A stretch of 57,106 nt of DNA from Flavobacteriaceae bacterium (GTDB lineage Bacteria > Bacteroidota > Bacteroidia > UKL13-3). Each line of letters opens with the position of its first letter. Position 1 is the stretch's first letter. Shown here piece by piece: positions 50,957-57,106 of this stretch. Below the pieces are notes generated by a model. It made no database searches. It had not been told where the DNA came from and was given only the letters and a program-made list of their open reading frames with translations. Location of the stretch: the NCBI GenBank assembly GCA_009693575.1, contig SHWZ01000011.1, positions 1 through 57,106 on the forward strand, read 5' to 3'. Made by a program: the position numbers and the translations under genes.

Positions 50957-51946
50957 ATGAATAAAAACATACTACTACTCATCCTACTTGTTTTTTCATT
51001 CCTTGGGAAAGCACAACACACATTTTCTATCGTGGCAGTCGACTCGGTCACTGGCGAAATCGGGAGTGCCGGAGCTACTTGCGGAGATAGCATCATCTGG
51101 GTTGGAACTCCTGGAGCAAAACTCATAAGTGATGTTATTCCAGGCAAGGGTGCAATCCACACCCAATCATACCATGATGTCACAAACCAAGCCAATGCAC
51201 ACACACGGATGTTGGCAGGCGACAATCCGCAAACAATAATCACTTGGCTGGTAAGTAATGATGTAGATGGGGATTCAACTATCCGTCAATATGGAGTTAT
51301 TGATTACAATGCCGGGCATCCACGCAGTGCAGCTTTCACCGGAAGCGGTTGTTTCAATTACAAAAACCATGTCCTCGGTCCTAACTATGCTATACAAGGG
51401 AATATATTGCTAGGGCAAAAAATACTCGACTCGATGGAAGCCAGATTCAATAGAACGAAGGGAACACTAGCTGACAAACTTATGGAAGCTATGCAAGGAG
51501 CAAAAGTGGTAGGGGCTGATACTCGGTGCACAGGCAACGGCACAAGTTCGCTTTCTGCATTTATGAGGGTCGCAAAACCTACCGACAACTCCTCCGCACT
51601 CTACCTCGATATAAACATTGCAGGAACTGCCCAAGGAGCCGAACCTATTGATAAGCTGCAAGCCAAATACAATGCTTGGAAAAAGGTTGTAGGTTTCAGC
51701 AATACTCCTGTATTGGATATTATCCTTTCCCCAAATCCAAGCAATGGAATAGTACAGATAGAAATGAATGGCTTCTCTTCTAACAAGATTGAAATAGTTG
51801 GATTGCTTGGCCAAGTGCTTCAAAGCAAATCAGTTGCTTCTTCCATTGTAGAAGTTGATTTGACCAAGTTTCAGTCGGGCATTTATTTTATGAACTTTTA
51901 CAAAGATGGTTTGAAGCTTGGTTCAAAGAAAGTAGTGAAGCAGTAA
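50957..51946 (+). CDS. DUF1028 (Ntn-hydrolase-like) protein with T9SS sorting domain
   Basis: A 329-residue secreted protein with a signal peptide (LLILLVFSFLGKAQ). Residues 21-230 match DUF1028: HTFSIVAVDSVTGEIGSAGAT at the start, PGKGAIHTQSYHDV, GDNPQTIITWLV, and AFTGSGCFNYKNHVLGPNYAIQGNIL. This family has an Ntn-hydrolase-like fold, but its reaction is not established. Residues 250-329 are a T9SS sorting domain (IILSPNPSNGIVQIEM, KSGIYFMNF-like end). The combination suggests an extracellular hydrolase; the substrate is unknown. Confidence 0.87.
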   Translation: MNKNILLLILLVFSFLGKAQHTFSIVAVDSVTGEIGSAGATCGDSIIWVGTPGAKLISDVIPGKGAIHTQSYHDVTNQANAHTRMLAGDNPQTIITWLVSNDVDGDSTIRQYGVIDYNAGHPRSAAFTGSGCFNYKNHVLGPNYAIQGNILLGQKILDSMEARFNRTKGTLADKLMEAMQGAKVVGADTRCTGNGTSSLSAFMRVAKPTDNSSALYLDINIAGTAQGAEPIDKLQAKYNAWKKVVGFSNTPVLDIILSPNPSNGIVQIEMNGFSSNKIEIVGLLGQVLQSKSVASSIVEVDLTKFQSGIYFMNFYKDGLKLGSKKVVKQ

Positions 51947-51991
51947 TTGTCTAGCGAAAACGCATAATCAAAGGTAAAAAAACAAAGCTTC

Positions 51992-52134
51992 CGTCATTGC
52001 GAACCCCTTGCAGAATTTACTTTTTGTGTCGAATTTACTGGGGTGAAGCAATCCCCTCTTATACCGGAGAAAGCTCCTTCCCAAGAGTTGGGAGATTGCT
52101 TCGTTGTTGCTATCGCAACAATCTCGCAATGACG
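51992..52134. repeat. REP/MITE-like inverted-repeat element
   Basis: The outer arms CGTCATTGCGA (51992-52002) and TCGCAATGACG (52124-52134) are perfect, and the inner arms GAAGCAATC (52045-52053) and GATTGCTTC (52094-52102) are perfect too. This pattern (GTCATTGCGA...GAAGCAATC) is a known type of short dispersed element in Bacteroidota and other bacteria. It carries no gene and lies between the DUF1028 gene and the actA promoter. The rest of the 51947-52346 gap holds only that promoter and A/T-rich sequence. Confidence 0.75.
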
Positions 52135-52242
52135 TTAAATTTTGTAAAAGGTCTAACCCCCCAAACCTCAGTCAAAAACTATTTAGAACAAAAATAAATT
52201 ACATTTTGCTGACAATGAATTTTTAGGTTGCGGTTCGGTTAA

Positions 52243-52250
52243 TATCTTTG
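52243..52250 (+). promoter_or_regulatory. -7 box TATCTTTG of the act operon
   Basis: An exact TAnnTTTG match about 97 bp before the actA ATG, leaving a longer leader than is usual in this window. No good -33 TTG is seen. Confidence 0.4.
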
Positions 52251-52346
52251 CCGCCCGAAAAGCGGGAGTAACTTGATTTTATTGACTTTCTAATCGTTTA
52301 ATAATCAAAAAGTTTCCCAAACTAATAGCCCAAGAAAGAACCTACA

Positions 52347-53624
52347 ATGAAGATTCAATCCAGGTCCCTTACGCTAATTCTGGCGTTCCTGTTTTCCCTA
52401 TCCACAAGTTTTGCCCAAAGCGTAGAAGAAGGCAAAAAACTGTTTGATGCCAACTGTACTGCTTGCCATGCGGTACATAAAGAAGTGGTAGGCCCACCGC
52501 TGAAAGACGTACACAAACGTCGCGATGAAGCATGGCTTATCAAGTGGGTGAAAAACTCATCGGCAGTGGTGAAAAGCGGCGATGCTTATGCCAACGCCAT
52601 CTTCAAAAAATACAACGAACAGGTGATGCAATCGTTCGGCAGCTTAAAGGATGCTGAGATAAAAAGCCTGCTGGCATACATCAAGGACGAGAGCGGGAAA
52701 GCACCCGCACCTGTTCCCGGAGCAACTGCCTCTACAACTGGTGGAACTAATGAAGGTTCAGGCAGCGGTTCATTCTTCACCCCAACTACCTTAGTTGTAG
52801 GCATTGGGATATTATTGATGCTGTTGCTTATCTGGTTCATGTTGGGGCGGGTGAAGCATTTGTTGGAAGAAAAAATTTATGTGCAGAAACCAGAACTGCG
52901 TCCTGAGAACTACGAATTCAAATTCTTCCGCGATACCTTTTGGCCTTGGTTCCGTGGCTTGAACAAAACAGTAGCTACTATCATGGGTGTTTTGATTTTC
53001 ACTATCCTCTTTGCTATTCCTTCCAGCTTCAATTATGCAAATACAGAAGTAGGTGTTCAGAAAGGTTACTCGCCTTCGCAGCCTATCAACTTCTCACACA
53101 AAATACACGCAGGCGACTTTAAGATTGACTGCAAATACTGCCACTATTCGGTAGAGAAAAGCAAGCAGGCCAGCATTCCATCGGCAAGTACCTGTATGAA
53201 CTGCCACAGCTATGTGCAAGCCAAAGAGAAATACAACGGTAAGATTTCGCCTGAGATAAACAAGATTTACACGGCAGTGGGCTTCAATCCTGAAACCAAA
53301 AAATATGATGGCCCGCAGAAACCTATCAAGTGGGTACGCATACACAACCTACCCGACCATGCTGTATTTAATCACAGCACCCATGTGAAGGTAGGCAAAG
53401 TGGCATGCCAAAAATGCCACGGCGAAGTGCAGGAGATGGAGAAAGTGTATCAACGCAACAGCTTGCAAATGGGATGGTGTATCGCTTGCCACAAAGAGAG
53501 CAACATAGACTTGGCCAACAATGCATACTACAGCAAACTTCACGAACGAATGAAGAAAGAAGGCAAGACCGAAGTAAAAGTAGCTGAAAACGGCGGACTT
53601 GAATGCTCTAAATGCCACTATTGA
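52347..53624 (+). CDS. actA: ActA-type multiheme cytochrome c of alternative complex III
   Basis: A 425-residue membrane-anchored cytochrome. A signal peptide (ending SFAQ, 24) leads to a mono-heme domain (C37-x2-C40-H41, about 25-115), a Gly/Ser linker, a membrane helix (about 145-167), a second helix (about 209-230), and a pentaheme domain with CxxCH at 262, 283, 354, 378 and 420. That gives six heme-c motifs. ActA of alternative complex III is a pentaheme protein that takes electrons from quinol oxidation; the extra N-terminal mono-heme domain is a fused extension. Alternatives such as NrfB-like cytochromes do not fit the next gene. Followed by actB after 33 bp. Confidence 0.9.
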   Translation: MKIQSRSLTLILAFLFSLSTSFAQSVEEGKKLFDANCTACHAVHKEVVGPPLKDVHKRRDEAWLIKWVKNSSAVVKSGDAYANAIFKKYNEQVMQSFGSLKDAEIKSLLAYIKDESGKAPAPVPGATASTTGGTNEGSGSGSFFTPTTLVVGIGILLMLLLIWFMLGRVKHLLEEKIYVQKPELRPENYEFKFFRDTFWPWFRGLNKTVATIMGVLIFTILFAIPSSFNYANTEVGVQKGYSPSQPINFSHKIHAGDFKIDCKYCHYSVEKSKQASIPSASTCMNCHSYVQAKEKYNGKISPEINKIYTAVGFNPETKKYDGPQKPIKWVRIHNLPDHAVFNHSTHVKVGKVACQKCHGEVQEMEKVYQRNSLQMGWCIACHKESNIDLANNAYYSKLHERMKKEGKTEVKVAENGGLECSKCHY

Positions 53625-53657
53625 TATTCACCAGAAAAATATAACAAGCACTTAACG

Positions 53658-56600
53658 ATGGAACAAAAACAATATTGGAGAGGACTGGAGGAGCTCAATC
53701 CTTCGCCTGAATTTCTTGCCCAAAACAAGAACGAGTTCATGGAAGGCATCCCAATGGATGAAGCCTTGAACGAAAGTGCCGAAAGCCTCGGACTGAACAG
53801 CAATCGCCGCGATTTCCTGAAATTCTTCGGATTTAGTGTGGGTGCGGTGGCTTTGGCTGCCTGCAATACCACGCCGATAAAGAACGTAATCCCTTACGTG
53901 ACCAAGCCTGAGAACATTACCCCTGGAGTGCCTTTGTATTATGCCTCAACTTGCGGTGCTTGCTCTACCGGTTGCGGTATTTTGGTAAAAACAAGGGAAG
54001 GCCGCCCCATCAAAGTGGATGGCAACGAATTGACATTTAATAAGGGTGCTGTATGTGCCCAAGGTCAAGCATCAGTGCTGACCATGTACGATAACCACCG
54101 GAACAAGACAGCGATGATCGGCGGCAAGCAAGCTAAATGGGAACAGCTTGACCTGGAAGTGTTGGCCGGACTGAATGAAGCCACTGCATCAGGTAGAAAG
54201 ATTGCCGTAGTTTCAGGTAGCTTGAACAGCCCTTCTACCAACCGTGCGATTGCTGAATTCGTGGCCAAATACAAGAATGCTGAGCATGTACTGTATGATG
54301 CCGTATCGGCTTCAGGCATGTTGAATGCCAACAAAGAATGTTTCGGAAAAGCAGTAGTGCCAAGCTATCACTTTGAGAAAGCCAAAGTAATAGTGAGTTT
54401 TGGTGCCGACTTTTTGGGCACATGGATTTCGCCAGTGGAATATACCAAAGCATGGGTGACCAACCGCAAGCTGAACGAAAAGAAAGAGATGAGCCGCCAC
54501 ATCCATTTTGAAAGTAACCTGAGTGTAACTGGTTCAAATGCCGATGTGCGTATCCCTTTAAAGCCTTCGCAGATCGGCACTGCCGTTGTCGCTATGTACA
54601 ACGAGATAGCCAAACAACTTGGACAAAAACTGATCGATGCTCCAGCCTTCAACACGGCCCTGAATACTATATCAACTACTGCCACCGAATTGGTGAATGC
54701 CAAAGGCGAAAGTTTGGTGGTATGTGGTAGCAACGATGTGGATGTACAAGTAGTTGTGAACGCAATCAATACCATGCTGGGCAATATTGGAACCACCATT
54801 GATTTTGATAACCACAGCAATCAACTCAATGCAATGGATGCAGGCTTTGATAAACTAGTGGACGAAATGAACGCTGGAACTGTAGCTGCGGTAATATTTT
54901 ACAATGCAAACCCCGTGTATAGTTACCACAGTGCAGCCAAACTGAAAGAAGGATTGAAGAAAGTGAAGCTGACCGTAGCTACCTCGTATGGAATGGATGA
55001 AACGGCTTCTGCGGTGAAGTATATTGCTCCTGACCATCACTACCTCGAAAGCTGGAACGACCATGAGCCCAAAGCAGGCGAATTCCAACTGACTCAGCCT
55101 ACCATCACCAAAGTATTTGATACACGCCAAGCACAAGAGAGTATACTTTCTTGGGCTGGAAATACCTCTGATTTTTATACATACATTAAAGATACCTGGA
55201 AGCCAAATATGCCGGGAGATTTCACCACTGCTTGGAACCAAGCCCTGCATGATGGTGTTACTAAAATGACTCCTGCTGCTGCCAAGGCTATTAGTTTTGG
55301 TGGTGATGTAGCCAAGGCTGGTGCTGAAGCTGCTTCTTACAAAGGTGGTGCATTGGAACTTTCGGTATATGAAAAGATAGCCATTGGTGATGGCTCACAA
55401 TCGAACAACCCTTGGTTGCAAGAGCTGCCTGACCCTATTACCAAAGCTTGTTGGGATAATTACGCTGCCATAAACAAAGCGACAGCCGATGAACTGAAAC
55501 TAAAAGACGGTGACTTGGTGAGTGTGAAAGCTGGCAACATGACAATAGATTCTATACCTGTCATTGTACAACCAGGGCAGGTGCGTGGCACGGTGTCTAT
55601 TGCCCTTGGCTACGGACGCAATAGCAGCCTCAGCAATGTTTCGGATGGTGTAGGTAAAAATGTATATGGTTTCCGGATGAGCAAAAACGGAAACACCCTT
55701 GGCATGAACGGAAACGTGACGGTGACCAAGGTTGGCGATGGCTATACCATTGCCCAAACACAGACCCACCACACGATAGAAGGCCGTGATTACCTGAAAG
55801 AAACCACCCTCGACCGCTGGACAAAAGACCCTAAATCGAACAACCAAAGCCATGCACATATAGTGAGTTTGTGGGATGAGAAAGATTATAAAGGACACCG
55901 CTGGGCTATGGCTATTGACCTGAACGCTTGTACCGGTTGCGGTGCTTGTGTGATTGCCTGCCAAGCGGAGAACAACGTATCAGTGGTTGGCCGAGACGAA
56001 GTTATACGTGGCCGAGAAATGCACTGGATACGTATTGACCGTTACTATTCATTTACCGATAAGGGCTTGACTACCAAAGGCAGCAAACGATATACCCGCG
56101 AAAAGGAAATAGACAAGGACGTGAAGGATTGGGAGAACGTAAGTGTTACCTTCCAGCCTGTTATGTGCCAACATTGTGCCCATGCTTCTTGCGAATCGGT
56201 ATGCCCTGTGTTGGCTACCACACACAGCAGCGAAGGGCTCAACCAAATGACCTACAACCGTTGTATTGGTACGAAGTATTGTGCCAACAACTGCCCGTAC
56301 AAAGTGAGAAGGTTCAACTGGTTCCGCTATGCCGCCAACGATAACTTTGACTACAACCTGAACAACGACCTAGGCCGCATGGTACTCAATCCTGATGTGA
56401 CCGTACGTTCAAGGGGTGTGATGGAGAAATGCTCTTTCTGTGTACAGAAAATAAATCTCGGGAAATTGGTTGCTAAACGTGAAAGCCGTGAACTAAAGAA
56501 AGACGAGATAAAGACCGCCTGCCAAGTTGCCTGCCCAGCCAATGCTATTGTGTTTGGCGACCGCAACAATCCAGAGAGTGAAATCAGCAAATTGTTTTGG

Positions 56601-56930
56601 AATCAACGCGAATACGAATTGATGACGGACGAGGAAAAAGGCAAGACAAAAGAATACTTAGAGCCTTTGTTGGCCGGCATGAGCCAAATGGACACAGACA
56701 ACGCCAGCCGTTCATTTGCTATGTTGGAAGAGATAAACATGAAGCCCTCGGTAAAGTATATGACCAAGGTGCGTAACCGTGTAGACGCCTCGATAGAAGA
56801 AGAAGTAGCCTGGGACAAGCACCTGCAAGACTTTGCTGATAAGAAACATGCCAAGGAACACGCCAAAGAGCATAAAGCTACCGGCCACGGCGAAGGGCAT
56901 GAAGAGCACAAAGAAGAAGGACATCATTAA
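53658..56930 (+). CDS. actB: ActB: molybdopterin-oxidoreductase-like/iron-sulfur subunit of alternative complex III
   Basis: A 1090-residue protein. It starts with a Tat motif (RRDFLKFF, 50-57) and a lipobox-like Cys69 in LAAC. The first part (about 85-740) resembles a molybdopterin oxidoreductase, which in complex III lacks molybdenum. The C-terminal part (about 745-980) is a four-cluster ferredoxin domain: CTGCGACVIAC (758-768), CQHC... (about 837), CIGTKYC (about 870), CSFC (about 925) and CQVACP (about 955), fitting three [4Fe-4S] and one [3Fe-4S] cluster. A His/Glu-rich tail ends the protein. It passes electrons from quinol to ActA or ActE. ActC (a quinone-site NrfD-like subunit) should follow but is not in the window. 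Confidence 0.92.
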   Translation: MEQKQYWRGLEELNPSPEFLAQNKNEFMEGIPMDEALNESAESLGLNSNRRDFLKFFGFSVGAVALAACNTTPIKNVIPYVTKPENITPGVPLYYASTCGACSTGCGILVKTREGRPIKVDGNELTFNKGAVCAQGQASVLTMYDNHRNKTAMIGGKQAKWEQLDLEVLAGLNEATASGRKIAVVSGSLNSPSTNRAIAEFVAKYKNAEHVLYDAVSASGMLNANKECFGKAVVPSYHFEKAKVIVSFGADFLGTWISPVEYTKAWVTNRKLNEKKEMSRHIHFESNLSVTGSNADVRIPLKPSQIGTAVVAMYNEIAKQLGQKLIDAPAFNTALNTISTTATELVNAKGESLVVCGSNDVDVQVVVNAINTMLGNIGTTIDFDNHSNQLNAMDAGFDKLVDEMNAGTVAAVIFYNANPVYSYHSAAKLKEGLKKVKLTVATSYGMDETASAVKYIAPDHHYLESWNDHEPKAGEFQLTQPTITKVFDTRQAQESILSWAGNTSDFYTYIKDTWKPNMPGDFTTAWNQALHDGVTKMTPAAAKAISFGGDVAKAGAEAASYKGGALELSVYEKIAIGDGSQSNNPWLQELPDPITKACWDNYAAINKATADELKLKDGDLVSVKAGNMTIDSIPVIVQPGQVRGTVSIALGYGRNSSLSNVSDGVGKNVYGFRMSKNGNTLGMNGNVTVTKVGDGYTIAQTQTHHTIEGRDYLKETTLDRWTKDPKSNNQSHAHIVSLWDEKDYKGHRWAMAIDLNACTGCGACVIACQAENNVSVVGRDEVIRGREMHWIRIDRYYSFTDKGLTTKGSKRYTREKEIDKDVKDWENVSVTFQPVMCQHCAHASCESVCPVLATTHSSEGLNQMTYNRCIGTKYCANNCPYKVRRFNWFRYAANDNFDYNLNNDLGRMVLNPDVTVRSRGVMEKCSFCVQKINLGKLVAKRESRELKKDEIKTACQVACPANAIVFGDRNNPESEISKLFWNQREYELMTDEEKGKTKEYLEPLLAGMSQMDTDNASRSFAMLEEINMKPSVKYMTKVRNRVDASIEEEVAWDKHLQDFADKKHAKEHAKEHKATGHGEGHEEHKEEGHH

Positions 56931-56944
56931 GGGAGGCTGAGGGA

Positions 56945-56962
56945 TCCCGATAGCTATCGGGA
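56945..56962. repeat. perfect 18-bp palindrome TCCCGATAGCTATCGGGA
   Basis: A second copy of the CGATAGCTATCG palindrome, 14 bp after the actB stop; related copies lie at 4953-4970 and (decayed) at 3101-3118. Confidence 0.7.
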
Positions 56963-57009
56963 CGAACCATAGCTAATGGATGATGTTAACTACTGACATT
57001 TTAGATACC

Positions 57010-57037
57010 AAAACCCCGGCGATACGCTGGGGTTTTT
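57010..57037 (+). terminator. terminator-like hairpin after actB
   Basis: AAAACCCCGGC (57010-57020) pairs with GCTGGGGTTTT (57026-57036), one G-T pair, around GATAC, followed by T and then A/T-rich sequence. It could end the act transcript after actB, or be a weak or dual hairpin inside a longer operon. Confidence 0.55.
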
Positions 57038-57106
57038 AGTTTTGCAGTGCGATCGGATTATTGCTGGGTTGAAATAACTTGATAGCACTTGAATTAAGGC
57101 AAAATG

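Noticed and set aside
1-57106. CRISPR arrays, insertion sequences, integrases, phage genes
   Set aside because: I saw no regularly spaced repeats, no transposase or integrase motifs and no phage structural genes. A complete scan by program was not possible here.

Overview
The window is chromosomal DNA of a member of the Bacteroidota. Four things support this: a PorP/SprF-type protein of the type IX secretion system (T9SS) together with at least five secreted proteins carrying T9SS-like C-terminal sorting domains; an alternative complex III (ActA/ActB) start of a respiratory operon; a SusC-like/TonB-dependent receptor with a carboxypeptidase-regulatory-like N-terminus; and the repeated Bacteroidota -7 promoter motif TAnnTTTG just upstream of many start codons, several of them nearly leaderless. 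I see no phage, transposase, CRISPR array, rRNA or tRNA. The genus cannot be named from this sequence alone.

Layout. 1-4.8 kb: 3' end of a PorP/SprF gene, then minus-strand genes for a secreted von Willebrand A protein, the N-terminal half of a split transketolase, a hotdog acyl-CoA thioesterase and a lone Rieske oxygenase. 5-11.6 kb: a periplasmic M16 protease, HtrA/DegP, and a large secreted T9SS cargo protein. 11.6-12.0 kb: a gene-free stretch with a candidate structured RNA ending in a strong terminator, and a perfect 24-bp hairpin. 12-24 kb: purB, a YfcE-like phosphoesterase, a YeiH-type transporter, Maf, a class III aminotransferase, a second M16 protease, an acyl-CoA dehydrogenase and a TonB-dependent receptor. 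24-28 kb: a tightly packed housekeeping series recF, sensor kinase, ruvX, def, lpxH-like, with TAATG start/stop overlaps. 28-31 kb: a PorT-like barrel and yajQ on the minus strand, and on the plus strand an MbnP/MbnH-like pair (copper-type lipoprotein plus di-heme peroxidase). 31.4-42.7 kb: two giant tandem paralogous T9SS adhesin-like proteins of 1851 and 1862 residues, each with its own terminator. 42.8-50.7 kb: an amino-acid permease, a two-gene operon of a class I/II aminotransferase and an unusual FAD-monooxygenase/SpxH-like thioredoxin fusion, a three-gene operon of a small protein, PAS histidine kinase and response regulator, and a T9SS cargo. 51-57 kb: a DUF1028 T9SS protein, a REP-like repeat, and actA-actB.

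How it works together. Much of the window concerns the cell envelope: proteins exported by Sec and then T9SS, envelope proteases (HtrA, two M16), outer-membrane barrels and lipid A synthesis. The ActA/ActB genes encode the cytochrome and iron-sulfur part of a quinol-oxidising respiratory complex. The observations most worth following up are the structured RNA at 11.8-11.95 kb, the fused flavin monooxygenase/thioredoxin-like protein, the MbnP/MbnH-like pair, the small protein that leads the PAS kinase operon, and the tandem giant adhesins, which share near-identical protein repeats while differing at many synonymous positions.
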